A stretch of DNA of 64,000 nucleotides from Candidatus Phosphoribacter baldrii. GTDB taxonomy: Bacteria; Actinomycetota; Actinomycetes; Actinomycetales; Dermatophilaceae. Below are positions 20,417-29,962 of the stretch, piece by piece. Below the pieces are notes generated by a model. The model saw nothing but the letters and a program-made list of their open reading frames with translations. It ran no database searches and was not told the DNA's origin. The DNA is taken from positions 682,001-746,000 of the forward strand of contig JADIZV010000002.1 in assembly GCA_016704565.1 (NCBI GenBank), in the 5' to 3' direction. How positions within the stretch are numbered: position 1 is the stretch's first letter; every line of letters starts with the position of its first letter. The position numbers and the translations under genes are program-made.

Positions 20417-22420
20417 ATGTCGATCGACGAGCCACGCCGCCCCGCGCCGGTGGCTGCTGTCGTCGTCGACAGCGGGCTCGCGCACCTCGACCGGCTGTTC
20501 GAGTATGCCGTCCCACCGGACCTCGATGAGGCCGCGCAGCCCGGGGCGCGGGTCCGGGTCCGGTTCGCCGGGCGAGACCTCGACGCGTTCATCGTCGAAC
20601 GCCGATCGGCACCTGAGCACTCGGGCCGACTTGCCGAGCTTCGTCGCGTGGTGAGCCCAGAGCCAGTGCTCACGCCCGAGGTGTTGGCCTCCGCTCGGGA
20701 CGTGGCGGATGCGGCGGGCGGGGTGCTCGGCGACGTCCTACGGCTGGCCATCCCCAAACGCCATGCCGCTGCCGAGCGAGCGCTGGCTATCGAGCCACCA
20801 GTCGTCGTGCCGACTCCCGACGCCGCACTCACGGTGGGGCCGTGGGCGGCATACCCGGCGGGAGAGGCGTTCCTGCGGCGGGTGAGCCGCGGCGAAGCGC
20901 CCGCTGCAGCCTGGCTCGCTCTCCCCGGGCGCCCCGCCGAGACGGACTGGCCGATCGCCCTCGCGTATGCCGTTTCCGCCGCGCAGATCTCCGGGCGCGG
21001 GGCGCTGCTGGTCGTCCCCGACGCCCGCGACATCCAGCGCGTCGACGCGGCCCTTACCCAAGTGCTGGGGCGGCGGCGGCACGTGATCCTCACCGCCGAT
21101 CAGGGGCCTCAGGCCCGCTACACCGCTTGGCTCAAGGTCCTTCGGGGGCATGTCGACGTCGTGGTGGGCACTCGGGCCGCGAGCTACGCGCCGGTGCACA
21201 ACCTCGGCCTCGTGGCGTGGTGGGACGACGGTGACGACCTGCACGAGGAGCCACGAGCCCCCTACGCCCATGTGCGGGACGTGCTCGCAGTGCGAGCCCG
21301 GGCTACACGTGCCGCCGTGCTCGTCGGCGGCTTTTCTCGCTCGGTCCAGATCCAGGACTGGATCGCCCAAGGCCGACTCGTCGACCTGCAGCCGACACCT
21401 GACTCGGTCCGTGCCGCAGTGCCGCGGGTGCGGGTCATGGGAGAGGGTCTGGACCCCGGGCGCGATGGTCCGGCGGCTCAGGCCCAGTTGCCACCGACCG
21501 CCTGGCGAGTGGCCAAAGCAGCGCTGGAGCAGGGGCCGGTCCTGGTCCAGGTGCCGCGCCGAGGCTATCGGCCAAGCCTGCGTTGCCAAACCTGCCGCGA
21601 AGCCGTCCGCTGTGGTCGCTGTCACGGCCCGATGGGTCAGGGCGATGGCGCGTCGAGCATCGAATGTCGTTGGTGCGGTTGGACGTTCGGCCCGGCAGGT
21701 TTCGAGTGTCCCCACTGTCACGGCCGGGTGTTGCGCACCGGAGTGGTGGGGTCGCGGCGGACCGCGGAAGAGCTCGGAAGGGCCTTCCCCGGGGTTGCGG
21801 TCCTCACGTCCGGGGGTGACCAGGTCCTCGCCACGGTGGGTGCCGGGTCCGCCCTCGTCGTCGCCACGCCAGGGGCTGAGCCGGTCGCCGACGGTGGGTA
21901 TGCCGCGTGCCTCCTGCTCGACGCCTGGGCCCTGCTGGACCGGCCAGAGCTCGATGCGGCCCCGGAGACACTGCGCCGCTGGCTGGCGGCGGCCGCGTTG
22001 ACCCGTCCCGGCAGCGATGGCGGCCAGGTCGTCCTCGCCGGAGCTCCTGACGGCCCCGCCCTGCCGGCCGTCGAGGCGTTGGCTCGGTGGGACCCAGTCT
22101 GGTTGGCCGGGCGCGAGCTGGCCGAGCGCGGTCAGCTTCGTTTGCCACCCACGGTGGCCATCGCGCAGCTCGTGGGTCCACGCGCGGCCGTGGGGGAGGC
22201 AGCCGATGCCCTGGTGGCCACGCTCCAGGCGTCGGACTGCCCGCACGACCGATTGGGCCCGCTGGCGGCCGACCCGGACACGGTGCAGATCCTCGTGCGC
22301 GTGCCGCGTGATCGGTCGGCTGTGCTCGCCACTGCGGTCCGAGCCGTGCGGGCCACCCGCAGTGCGCGCAAGGACATCGCCGTGGGGGTGCGGATGGGTT
22401 GGACCGGGTCCCCTGGCTGA
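20417..22420 (+). CDS. priA: Primosomal protein N' (PriA), actinobacterial helicase-dead type
   Basis: PriA reloads the replisome at stalled forks. The N-terminal DNA-binding part and the paired-zinc region (RCQTCREAVRCGRC, ECRWCGW, FECPHCHG) are clear. The helicase domain is degenerate: no Walker A glycine-lysine loop is present, and the usual DEEH box is replaced by W268-W269-D270-D271-G272-D273-D274. Such inactive PriA proteins are the rule in actinobacteria. TAGGGT (20404-20409) stands seven bases before the ATG, so the message is probably leaderless. The protein has 667 residues. Confidence 0.9.
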   Translation: MSIDEPRRPAPVAAVVVDSGLAHLDRLFEYAVPPDLDEAAQPGARVRVRFAGRDLDAFIVERRSAPEHSGRLAELRRVVSPEPVLTPEVLASARDVADAAGGVLGDVLRLAIPKRHAAAERALAIEPPVVVPTPDAALTVGPWAAYPAGEAFLRRVSRGEAPAAAWLALPGRPAETDWPIALAYAVSAAQISGRGALLVVPDARDIQRVDAALTQVLGRRRHVILTADQGPQARYTAWLKVLRGHVDVVVGTRAASYAPVHNLGLVAWWDDGDDLHEEPRAPYAHVRDVLAVRARATRAAVLVGGFSRSVQIQDWIAQGRLVDLQPTPDSVRAAVPRVRVMGEGLDPGRDGPAAQAQLPPTAWRVAKAALEQGPVLVQVPRRGYRPSLRCQTCREAVRCGRCHGPMGQGDGASSIECRWCGWTFGPAGFECPHCHGRVLRTGVVGSRRTAEELGRAFPGVAVLTSGGDQVLATVGAGSALVVATPGAEPVADGGYAACLLLDAWALLDRPELDAAPETLRRWLAAAALTRPGSDGGQVVLAGAPDGPALPAVEALARWDPVWLAGRELAERGQLRLPPTVAIAQLVGPRAAVGEAADALVATLQASDCPHDRLGPLAADPDTVQILVRVPRDRSAVLATAVRAVRATRSARKDIAVGVRMGWTGSPG

Positions 22421-22535
22421 GCGCGCAGACAAAACTCGGGTGCGGGCCCCTGCGGCCGGCGGCATACTGCAGGGACAGCATCGCCCTTCCTGGCGGGGCG
22501 GACCGGACTGCACCTGCGCGGACGATGGGACGACG

Positions 22536-23798
22536 ATGAAACTCGCCGAAGCCGTCGTCGCGCTGCGGGAGCCGCGGTTCGCGTGGTACTTCGCGGCCCG
22601 CACGACGACGACCATCGGCTCGGCGATGACGACGGTTGCTCTGGCCTTCGCCGTCCTGCACATCTCCAACGACCCTGCAGCCCTGGCGCAGGTCTTGGCC
22701 GCGCACATGACGACGATGGTGCTCTTCCTGCTGCTCGGCGGGGTGGTGGCCGACCGATATTCGCGGACGGTCATCATGCAGACCTCGCACGCGTTGACCT
22801 TCCTTACCCAGGGGATGGCGGCATACCTCGTGCTCACCGGCACCGCGCAGATCTGGCACCTGGTGGTGTTAGAGGCACTGAACGGGGCCGTGTCAGCGTT
22901 CGGGATGCCGGCGGGGATGGGCGTGGTGCCCCTGCTCGTCGGCCCCGACCGAATCCAACAGGCCAACGCGCTGCTGTCGTTCGTCCGCAGTTCGATCACG
23001 ATCGTCGGCCCTGCGGTGGCGGGAGCCCTCGTCGTCGGCGCAGGTCCGGGCTGGGCGCTGCTCGTCGACTCCGCGATGTTCCTCGTCGCGATCCCGATGC
23101 TCATGCGGGTCGGGCTGCCCGGCCGGGTCCGGGACGGCGCGGCGGGGGGTTCGTCGATGATGGCGGACCTACGGGTTGGGTGGGGGGAGTTCACCGCGCG
23201 CTCCTGGGTCTGGCTCATCGTCGCCGTGTTCGGTGTGCTCAATGCCATCCATGTCGGCGCAATCGGGGTGCTCGGGCCGGTGGTCGCCAAGGCGTCCCCG
23301 GTCGGCGAACAGGGGTGGGGGCTGGCCCTGTCGGCCGAGGCGGCCGGAACCGTCCTGCTCACCGTGGTGCTGATGCGCGCCCATCTTCGCCGACCGCTGT
23401 TCGTTGGGATGCTGGGGGTCTCCCTCGTATCGGTGCCGCTCACCGTGCTCGCCGTGGCGCCGCGCACCGAGTTGCTCGTCATCGCCTTCTTTGTCGCCGG
23501 AGCCGGGATCGAGGCGTTCGGGGTGGCCTGGAACACCTCGCTGCACCAACACATCCCGGAGGCGGTGTTGTCCCGAGTGAGCAGCTACGACGCCCTCGGT
23601 TCGTTCGTCGCCATGCCGTTGGGTGCCTTGGTCTACGGCGGGTTGGCGATCACGTTCGACGTCCGGACCGTGCTGCTCGTCTCTGCTGGGCTGTATGCCG
23701 CGCTCAGCCTCGCCACGCTCGCAGCCCCATCGGTGCGGGACCTGCGCCAGGTCACCGACTCCACGCCGCCCGCCGGACCCGGCGAGGCGCCCCACTAG
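22536..23798 (+). CDS. MFS transporter (enterobactin exporter/macrolide-efflux type)
   Basis: This is a 420-residue major facilitator superfamily protein with about twelve membrane segments. The loop-2/3 motif is GGVVADRYSRTVIM. It belongs to the MFS_3-like exporters of drugs or siderophores. The ATG at 22536 (MKLAEAVVALREPRFAWYFAART) is chosen because the family begins with the short amphipathic segment before TM1; the long frame upstream is a shadow of priA. The substrate cannot be predicted. The gap before it (22421-22535) holds one repeat copy and no clear promoter. Confidence 0.83.
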   Translation: MKLAEAVVALREPRFAWYFAARTTTTIGSAMTTVALAFAVLHISNDPAALAQVLAAHMTTMVLFLLLGGVVADRYSRTVIMQTSHALTFLTQGMAAYLVLTGTAQIWHLVVLEALNGAVSAFGMPAGMGVVPLLVGPDRIQQANALLSFVRSSITIVGPAVAGALVVGAGPGWALLVDSAMFLVAIPMLMRVGLPGRVRDGAAGGSSMMADLRVGWGEFTARSWVWLIVAVFGVLNAIHVGAIGVLGPVVAKASPVGEQGWGLALSAEAAGTVLLTVVLMRAHLRRPLFVGMLGVSLVSVPLTVLAVAPRTELLVIAFFVAGAGIEAFGVAWNTSLHQHIPEAVLSRVSSYDALGSFVAMPLGALVYGGLAITFDVRTVLLVSAGLYAALSLATLAAPSVRDLRQVTDSTPPAGPGEAPH

Positions 23799-23877
23799 AC
23801 TTGGGGTTTCCCTGACATCGGGGGCGAGGCTCTTTCGGGCCCTGCCCCCAGGTCACCTGTCACTTGAAGGAACGGCA

Positions 23878-24423
23878 TTGTCGGTCAAGGAGATTCGCTT
23901 GTTCGGCGACCCGATTCTGCGGACCCCCGCGGATCCGGTCGTCGACTTCGACGCTGAGCTGCGCCAACTGGTCAAGGACCTGGCCGACACGATGATGGAT
24001 GCTCCCGGCGCCGGGCTGGCCGCCCCCCAGATCGGGGTGGGGTTGCGGGTGTTCACCTACTACGTCGACGGGGTGCTCGGACATCTGGTCAACCCGAGCC
24101 TCGTCCTCTCCGAGGAGCTCCAGGAGGGTGAAGAGGGGTGTCTGTCCTTCCCAGGACTGAAATACCCCACCCCCCGCGCCCTGCGGGTCGTCGCGACCGG
24201 TCAGGACGAGCACGGCGAGCCCGTCCGGCTGGAGGGCTCCGAGGTGCTCGCCCGGGCCGTCCAACACGAGACCGACCACCTGGATGGGATTCTGTTCATC
24301 GACCGGATGGACCCGGCCCAGCGCAAGATCGCCATGAAGGCCATCCGTGAGGCGCAGTGGTCCGGTGCCCAGGCCCCGACCGTCCGAGTCAGCCCGCACG
24401 CCACCTTCGGCAAAGGAATGTGA
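23878..24423 (+). CDS. def: Peptide deformylase
   Basis: Def removes the formyl group from nascent proteins. The three motifs are present: GAGLAAPQIG, EGCLSFPG (metal Cys) and QHETDHLDG (HExxH). A TTG start at 23878 follows AAGGA and matches the family N-terminus (SVKEIRLFGDPILR), giving 181 residues; no ATG or GTG fits. A TAGACT box near 23797 could be the -10 element, giving a leader of about 70 nt. The gene is 5 bp from fmt, the next enzyme of the formyl cycle. Confidence 0.94.
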   Translation: MSVKEIRLFGDPILRTPADPVVDFDAELRQLVKDLADTMMDAPGAGLAAPQIGVGLRVFTYYVDGVLGHLVNPSLVLSEELQEGEEGCLSFPGLKYPTPRALRVVATGQDEHGEPVRLEGSEVLARAVQHETDHLDGILFIDRMDPAQRKIAMKAIREAQWSGAQAPTVRVSPHATFGKGM

Positions 24424-24428
24424 GCCCC

Positions 24429-25373
24429 ATGCGCCTGGTCTTTGCCGGAACCCCCGAGGTTGCCTTGCCAAGCCTCGACGCCCTCGTCGGGTCGAGCCAC
24501 GAGGTGGTCGGGGTGATCACCCGTCCCGATGCCCCGGCTGGTCGTGGGCGCACCCTCGTCCCTTCGCCGGTGCGAGTGCGGGCGCAGGAGCACGGCATAC
24601 CGGTGCTCACTCCCCGGACCCCGCGTGACCCGGAGTTCCAGGAGCAGTTGCGTGAGTTGGCGCCTGACTGCGCCCCGGTCGTTGCCTACGGCGCCCTCGT
24701 GCCGCGCACCGCCCTGGACATCCCCCGCTTCGGGTGGGTCAACCTGCACTTCTCCCTGCTGCCCGCGTGGCGCGGCGCCGCCCCCGTGCAGCATGCGATC
24801 CGGTCGGGGGACGAGGTGACCGGGGCGACGACCTTCCTGCTGGAGGAGGGGTTGGACACCGGCCCGATCTACGGGGTGATGACCGAGACCATTCGCCCGA
24901 CCGACACGAGCGGTGACCTGCTCGGGCGGCTGGCGCTCGCTGGCGCAGGGCTGCTCGTCGCCACGCTCGACGGCATCGAGTCGGGGGACCTCGTCGCCAA
25001 AACCCAACCGGTTGAAGGGATCTCGCACGCTCCCAAGGTCGAGGTCGACGACGCTCGGGTCGACTGGACGATGCCGGCCCTGGCCATTGACCGGCTGATC
25101 CGTTCGTGCACTCCGGCGCCGGGATCGTGGACGACCTTCCGCGGCGAGCGGGTCAAGCTCGCGCCGGTCACTCCCGTGGCCGCCGAGAGTGTTTCCGCGC
25201 TCCTGACTCCCGGCGAGCTTCTGGTCACCAAGGCCGCCCTGTATGCCGGCACGGCCACCTCCCCGGTGCGTCTGGGCCTGGTGCGTGCCCACGGGAAGAA
25301 GGAGATGGCGGCCGCTGACTGGGCCCGAGGTGTACGGATCGAGCCGGGGGAGCGGTTGGGCGAGGATGGCTGA
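24429..25373 (+). CDS. fmt: Methionyl-tRNA formyltransferase
   Basis: Fmt formylates initiator Met-tRNA with 10-formyl-THF. The 314-residue protein starts MRLVFAGTPEVALPSL and contains the catalytic stretch NLHFSLLPAWRGAAPVQ. An alternative GTG at 24420 overlapping the def stop (VSPMRL) is possible and would add three residues. The gene overlaps rsmB by 8 bp. HGIPV uses the rare ATA codon within a repeat copy (24593). Confidence 0.95.
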   Translation: MRLVFAGTPEVALPSLDALVGSSHEVVGVITRPDAPAGRGRTLVPSPVRVRAQEHGIPVLTPRTPRDPEFQEQLRELAPDCAPVVAYGALVPRTALDIPRFGWVNLHFSLLPAWRGAAPVQHAIRSGDEVTGATTFLLEEGLDTGPIYGVMTETIRPTDTSGDLLGRLALAGAGLLVATLDGIESGDLVAKTQPVEGISHAPKVEVDDARVDWTMPALAIDRLIRSCTPAPGSWTTFRGERVKLAPVTPVAAESVSALLTPGELLVTKAALYAGTATSPVRLGLVRAHGKKEMAAADWARGVRIEPGERLGEDG

Positions 25374-26859
25374 CCCGGCTCCCGGTCGCAGGTCCGGGCC
25401 TGGGCAACAGCGCTCTCGGCAGCGGCCAGCGGAACGGGCCCGGGTCGCGGACCCGGCGCGGCGGGCGGCATACACAGTGCTGCGGGCCGTCGCGGACGGG
25501 GCCTATGCCAACCTCGAACTGCCCGCCGTGCTGCGCGCGCAGCGGGTGTCCGGTCGGGACGCCGGGTTCGCCACAGAGTTGACCTATGGGACGTTGCGGT
25601 TGCGGGGGCGCTACGACCCGATCATCGAGATCGCGGCCGGACGAGGGCTGGCGGTGATTGATGCCAACGTCCTGGACACGCTGCGGTTGGGCTGCCATCA
25701 ACTGCTCGGGATGCGGGTCCCCTCGCATGCGGCGGTGGCGGAGACCGTGGCGTTGGCCCGCCAAGTCAACGGGGCTGGCGCGGCCGGATTCGTCAACGCC
25801 GTGCTGCGCCGAGTGAGCGAGCGGTCGCCCGACGAGTGGCTGGCGGCCGTCGCCCCCGAGTCGCTCGACCCCGTGGCCCGCCTTGGGGTTCGCGAGTCGC
25901 ACCCGGCGTGGATCGTCAAGGCGCTGCGTGAGGCGCTGCTCGGGCACGGCCGGTCGGCGCGGGACAACGTCGACGTCGACCTCGCGGCGGTGTTGGCCGC
26001 GGACAACGCGGCCGCGGCGCTGTCGCTCGTGGCGCGACCGGGGCTCTCGTCGGTGGCCGACCTCGCGGCGGCCGGCGCCACGCCCGGCCGGTGGGCAGCC
26101 ACGGCAGCGACCTGGCCCGGTGGCGACCCGGGCTCGATCGCCGCGGTCCGCGACGGTCGGGCGGCCGTGCAGGACGAGGGCTCCCAGTTGGTGGCGCTCG
26201 CCTTGGCCGCCGTCCCGGTGGAGAGGGCCGAGGGCCCGCAACGGTGGCTCGACCTGTGCGCCGGGCCGGGAGGCAAGGCCGGTCTGCTCGCCGCGCTCGC
26301 CCTGGACCAGGGCGCGTCCCTGGTCGCCAACGAGGTGAGCGAACACCGAGCCGAGTTGGTGCGGCATACCCTGCGGCCGGCCATCGCATCGGGTCGGGAC
26401 GGGCAGATCGAGGTGCGGGTCGGTGACGGGCGCGAGGTCGGGGCGCTGGAGCCGGCGGCATACGACAAGGTGCTCGTCGACGCCCCGTGCACGGGCCTGG
26501 GGGCGCTTCGCCGTCGGCCGGAGGCGCGGTGGCGGCGGACCCCCGACGACCTCACCGTGCTCACCAAGCTCCAACGGGAGCTGTTGGCCAGCGCGCTCGA
26601 CGCGACCCGCGTCGGTGGGGTGGTCGCCTATGTGACCTGCAGTCCGCACCTGTCCGAGACGGTCTTCGCGGTCCGCGACGTCATCAAGAAGCGACCCGAC
26701 GTCGAAGTGCTCGACGCCGCAGAGTCGTTGCGGGACAAGGATGGTCACGCTCTGCCGGGCGCCGCGAGCGGGAGGTTCGCGCAGCTCTGGCCGGACCTGC
26801 ACGGCACCGACGGCATGTTCCTCGCGTTGCTGCGCAAGGTCGCTCCGACCCCGTCCTAG
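25366..26859 (+). CDS. rsmB: 16S rRNA (cytosine-967-C5)-methyltransferase
   Basis: RsmB methylates C967 of 16S rRNA. The ATG at 25366 overlaps the end of fmt and gives 497 residues: a basic tail, a NusB-like RNA-binding domain (residues ~25-170) and a Rossmann methyltransferase domain. The SAM motif is DLCAGPGGK. The two functional cysteines are Cys375 in DAPCTGLG and Cys425 in VTCSPH. The def-fmt-rsmB order is conserved. The stop codon lies inside the -10 box of rpe. Confidence 0.94.
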   Translation: MADPAPGRRSGPGQQRSRQRPAERARVADPARRAAYTVLRAVADGAYANLELPAVLRAQRVSGRDAGFATELTYGTLRLRGRYDPIIEIAAGRGLAVIDANVLDTLRLGCHQLLGMRVPSHAAVAETVALARQVNGAGAAGFVNAVLRRVSERSPDEWLAAVAPESLDPVARLGVRESHPAWIVKALREALLGHGRSARDNVDVDLAAVLAADNAAAALSLVARPGLSSVADLAAAGATPGRWAATAATWPGGDPGSIAAVRDGRAAVQDEGSQLVALALAAVPVERAEGPQRWLDLCAGPGGKAGLLAALALDQGASLVANEVSEHRAELVRHTLRPAIASGRDGQIEVRVGDGREVGALEPAAYDKVLVDAPCTGLGALRRRPEARWRRTPDDLTVLTKLQRELLASALDATRVGGVVAYVTCSPHLSETVFAVRDVIKKRPDVEVLDAAESLRDKDGHALPGAASGRFAQLWPDLHGTDGMFLALLRKVAPTPS

Positions 26860-26868
26860 GGTGGGGGC

Positions 26869-27525
26869 GTGCAGATCTCGCCGAGCATCCTGTCCGCCGA
26901 CTTCGCCAACCTGGCGGCTGAGCTGGAGTCGGTGAGCAACGCCGACTGGGCCCACGTCGACGTCATGGACAACCACTTCGTCCCCAACCTCACGCTGGGG
27001 CTGCCGGTCGTCGAGGCGTTGCTGCGGGTCAGCCCGTTGCCGATCGACTGCCATCTGATGATCGCCGACCCCGACCGCTGGGCACCTGCCTATGCGGAGG
27101 CCGGCGCCGGTTCGGTCACCTTCCATGTGGAGGCCGCGGCCGACCCTCGGGGGCTGGCGCGGGCGCTGCGGTCGGCTGGGTCGCGGGCCGGGATGGCCCT
27201 GAAGCCGGCCACGCCGTGGGCGCCCTATGCGGAGTTGTTGCCCGAGCTGGACATGGTGCTCGTCATGACCGTCGAACCGGGGTTCGGTGGTCAGTCGTTC
27301 ATGGCCGACCAGCTGCCCAAGGTCCGCGCGGTCCGCGAGTCGGTCCGTCGGCACGGCGGCCAGGTGTGGATCCAGGTCGACGGGGGCGTCAGCGCCTCGA
27401 CCATCGAAGCGTGCGCCGAGGCGGGGGCGGACGTCTTCGTCGCAGGGTCGGCGGTCTTCGGCCCGGAGGATGCTGCGGCGGCCGTGGAGCAGTTGCGCGC
27501 CTTGGTGCGCCGCCACCCGCACTGA
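26869..27525 (+). CDS. rpe: Ribulose-phosphate 3-epimerase
   Basis: Rpe interconverts ribulose 5-phosphate and xylulose 5-phosphate in the pentose phosphate pathway. The 218-residue TIM barrel shows SPSILSADF, HVDVMDNHFVPN, MTVEPGFGGQ and VDGGVS. The GTG lies six bases after TAGGGT (26857-26862), so it probably starts a leaderless mRNA even though it follows rsmB closely. Confidence 0.96.
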   Translation: MQISPSILSADFANLAAELESVSNADWAHVDVMDNHFVPNLTLGLPVVEALLRVSPLPIDCHLMIADPDRWAPAYAEAGAGSVTFHVEAAADPRGLARALRSAGSRAGMALKPATPWAPYAELLPELDMVLVMTVEPGFGGQSFMADQLPKVRAVRESVRRHGGQVWIQVDGGVSASTIEACAEAGADVFVAGSAVFGPEDAAAAVEQLRALVRRHPH

Positions 27526-27565
27526 CGGCACGGCATACCTCGTCGTGGTCCTAGACTGGGTCCCA

Positions 27566-27690
27566 CGTGCTCCGGGGTCGGTGTAACTCCGAACCGGCGG
27601 TGACAGTCCGCGACCCGACCGCAGCCAGCGGCCGGTGGACCTGGTGGGATTCCAGGACCGACGGTGAAAGTCCGGATGGTAGGCAGCACG
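27566..27690 (+). ncRNA. FMN riboswitch (RFN element) aptamer
   Basis: The conserved FMN aptamer is complete. The closing stem P1 pairs CGTGCT (27566-27571) with AGCACG (27685-27690). Between them lie the hallmark strings ACCGGCGGTGACAGTCCGCGA, GGGATTCC and GACGGTGAAAGTCCGGATGG. A TAGACT -10-like box (27552-27557) sits just upstream, so the RNA starts near the first base of P1. FMN binding should switch off the transporter gene that follows. Confidence 0.95.
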
Positions 27691-27764
27691 TTTCGTCGCG
27701 TGGCGACGTCGCAGGCACGGGTATGCCGTGTCGGCGCCGGTCCGCGCGCGGCGGGGTGTCCCCG

Positions 27765-27800
27765 GAGTTCGTCCCTGTCAGAACGAACTCAAGGACGAAC
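27765..27800 (+). promoter_or_regulatory. Expression platform: competing helices at the pnuX ribosome-binding site
   Basis: GTTCGTCC (27767-27774) is exactly complementary to GGACGAAC (27793-27800), which overlaps the AAGGA Shine-Dalgarno. The overlapping GAGTTCGT (27765-27772) is exactly complementary to ACGAACTC (27783-27790). Only one helix can form at a time, one hiding and one exposing the Shine-Dalgarno. No T-rich terminator is visible, so control is probably at translation initiation. A second small hairpin (CGTCGC/GCGACG) and one repeat copy (27721) lie between aptamer and platform. Confidence 0.6.
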
Positions 27801-27807
27801 ACCACTC

Positions 27808-28539
27808 ATGAACAACGGCAACATCTTCCAGCAGCTCATCGCTGCAACCTTCACCGTCGGTGCCTATGAGATGCACTGGCTGGAGTTCATCGGCATCCTC
27901 ATCGGCGCGGCGTCGGCCTATCTGGGAATGAAACGCTGGGTCTGGGCCTGGCCGGTCGGCATCCTCGCGAACGTCATGCTCTTTTTCGTCTATCTGGGCG
28001 CTCTGTTCGGCGCCGACCAGCGGATCCCGCTGTTCGGTCAGGCGGGTCGGCAGATCTTCTTCATCGCCACGAGCCTCTATGGCTGGTGGCGGTGGAACCA
28101 GTCCCGACGAGCCCGAGGCGTCGACAACGCCGGCCCGGCCATCACGCCGCGCTGGGCGACCTCCCGCGAGCGGCTGGCCATCGTCGTCGGCTGGCTGGTC
28201 GGCACGATCATTGTCCACCAGGTCTTCGTGACGCTGTGGAGCCTCGCGCCGAACCCCTACTGGACGCCGGAGTGGTGGTTCTACTGGTGTGACGCCTGGA
28301 TCTTCGTCGGGTCGGTCATCGCGACCTATGCGATGGCTCGGGGCTGGAACGAGTTTTGGCTGGCCTGGATCGCGGTCGACCTCATCGGGGTGCCGCTGGG
28401 CTTCGCGACCGGCTACGTCCCGACCGCGGTGCTCTACATCGGCTACGGCATCTTTGTCCTCTATGGCTTCACCCAGTGGGTCGAGGCGACCCGTCAGGAA
28501 CGAGGCGCCCCAGCTCTCAAGGACGCCACCACCCGCTAG
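27808..28539 (+). CDS. pnuX: PnuC-family riboflavin transporter (PnuX/RibM-like)
   Basis: This is a 243-residue integral membrane protein of the PnuC family, with about seven hydrophobic segments and the family stretches WPVGILANVMLFFVYLGA, YGWWRW and WIAVDLIGVPLGF. PnuC itself imports nicotinamide riboside, but actinobacterial members behind an FMN riboswitch (PnuX, RibM) are riboflavin importers. The riboswitch here makes riboflavin the likely substrate. The ATG at 27808 is the first start after the riboswitch; longer frames read through the aptamer. Confidence 0.88.
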   Translation: MNNGNIFQQLIAATFTVGAYEMHWLEFIGILIGAASAYLGMKRWVWAWPVGILANVMLFFVYLGALFGADQRIPLFGQAGRQIFFIATSLYGWWRWNQSRRARGVDNAGPAITPRWATSRERLAIVVGWLVGTIIVHQVFVTLWSLAPNPYWTPEWWFYWCDAWIFVGSVIATYAMARGWNEFWLAWIAVDLIGVPLGFATGYVPTAVLYIGYGIFVLYGFTQWVEATRQERGAPALKDATTR

Positions 28540-28624
28540 CCCGCACCGAGGTCTCGAGCGCCCGCTTGGCGCATAAGCGCCCGGAGTTGTCGGGATTCTC
28601 AGCAGGGCAAGGTTCACTGTCCAC

Positions 28625-29962
28625 ATGCCCGCACCGCATCGGGGTCGGCCGGGACCGGCGCACGATCGCGATGCGTTCCTTGCCTCGGCCCAGGTCGCCC
28701 CGGGCGTTCGCAGCGTCGTCGCCGACTCATGGCTGCGCTCCAGCGCTAGCGTCGACCCGGACGGCCAACTGGCCCCGATCCGCCTGGACCGCTCGGAAGT
28801 GCTCAGCTACCGGGCAGCACATCCGTTGGCCCAGGTGTTCCCGTTGCTCTACGACGTGCTGGGCCGCGCAGCCGTGGATTGCGACTGCGTCATGGCGATT
28901 GGGGACGCGGACGGCACCCTGCTCTGGGTCGCGGGGCCGCCCGCCGTGCTCCGGCGAGCAGAAGGGATCCATTTCGTCGAAGGAGCGATGTGGGACGAGA
29001 CCCATGCCGGCACGAACGCCCCCGGCATGACGCTGCATCTCGACGCCCCCACGCTCGTGCGCTCGGAGGAACACTTCAACCGCCTCGTCCAGCCCTGGAG
29101 CTGTGCTGCTGCGCCGATCCACGATCCGGCTACCTCGCAGATCCTTGGGCTGGTCGACATCACCGGAGGACCCGAGGTCGCCACCCCGCAAAGCCTGGCC
29201 TTGATCCGGGCGGCGGCCCGGATGGCCGAGTCGGAGTTGGCGCGCTTGCAGGCGACCGGTGGGTTGTGGGGCGCCCACGACCGAGAGGACATGAGCCACT
29301 CCGGAACGCTGGGACGCCTCGGTGATGCGGCCTCCCTGACGGGAACCCTGCTGCTGCGTGGCCTCGGGCTGCCCGAGTTGGTCGCGGTCCACCACGGCAG
29401 GACCCATCGGCTCAGCCGGCGACACAGCGACATCGCCGTGGCCCTCGCGGACCATCCCGAAGGACTCACCGCGGAGCAGCTCGAGATCCTCGGGTATGCC
29501 GGTCCCGTCACCTCCTCGACACTGCGCGCCGAGATGACCCGACTGCGCTCGATCTTCGGACCCGAAGCGCTCGGGTCGCGGCCCTATCGATGGCACGGTG
29601 ACGTCCAGACCGACTGGCAGGACGTCGCGGCATACCTTGCGGGCGGTCGGGTGCGTGCGGCAGTCCAGGCGTATCGGGGTCCCCTACTTCCGCTCTCGGA
29701 TGCGCCAGCGGTTGCCTCCCGCCGAGAGATGCTCGCCGGGCAGTTGCGGGCGGCCCTCATCGCCTCGAACGAGCCCGACCTCATGGTCAGTTGGACCCGG
29801 TCCAGGTGGGGGGCGGACGACCTGGACGTATGGCGCCGTCAGGCGCTCACCTTGCCCGCAGGGTCACCGCTGCGTCCTATCGCGCTGGCCGAGACGTCTC
29901 GTCTGGAGCGCGAGTTCGGTGCCGGGCGCGACGTGGGGGAGCGGCATACCGGCTCGCGCTGA
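28625..29962 (+). CDS. GAF-domain transcriptional regulator of the aldehyde dehydrogenase locus
   Basis: This 445-residue regulator has an AcoR-like N-terminal GAF sensor (VVADSWLRSSASVDPD to about residue 200). A C-terminal helix-turn-helix-like segment follows near residue 280 (DHPEGLTAEQLEILGY, TLRAEMTRLRSIFG). It has no AAA+ sigma-54 domain. Genes of this type lie directly upstream of aldehyde dehydrogenase plus DUF779 pairs in many actinobacteria and probably sense the aldehyde or alcohol. The protein ends with a repeat-encoded tail (GERHTGSR, repeat at 29942). Confidence 0.75.
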   Translation: MPAPHRGRPGPAHDRDAFLASAQVAPGVRSVVADSWLRSSASVDPDGQLAPIRLDRSEVLSYRAAHPLAQVFPLLYDVLGRAAVDCDCVMAIGDADGTLLWVAGPPAVLRRAEGIHFVEGAMWDETHAGTNAPGMTLHLDAPTLVRSEEHFNRLVQPWSCAAAPIHDPATSQILGLVDITGGPEVATPQSLALIRAAARMAESELARLQATGGLWGAHDREDMSHSGTLGRLGDAASLTGTLLLRGLGLPELVAVHHGRTHRLSRRHSDIAVALADHPEGLTAEQLEILGYAGPVTSSTLRAEMTRLRSIFGPEALGSRPYRWHGDVQTDWQDVAAYLAGGRVRAAVQAYRGPLLPLSDAPAVASRREMLAGQLRAALIASNEPDLMVSWTRSRWGADDLDVWRRQALTLPAGSPLRPIALAETSRLEREFGAGRDVGERHTGSR

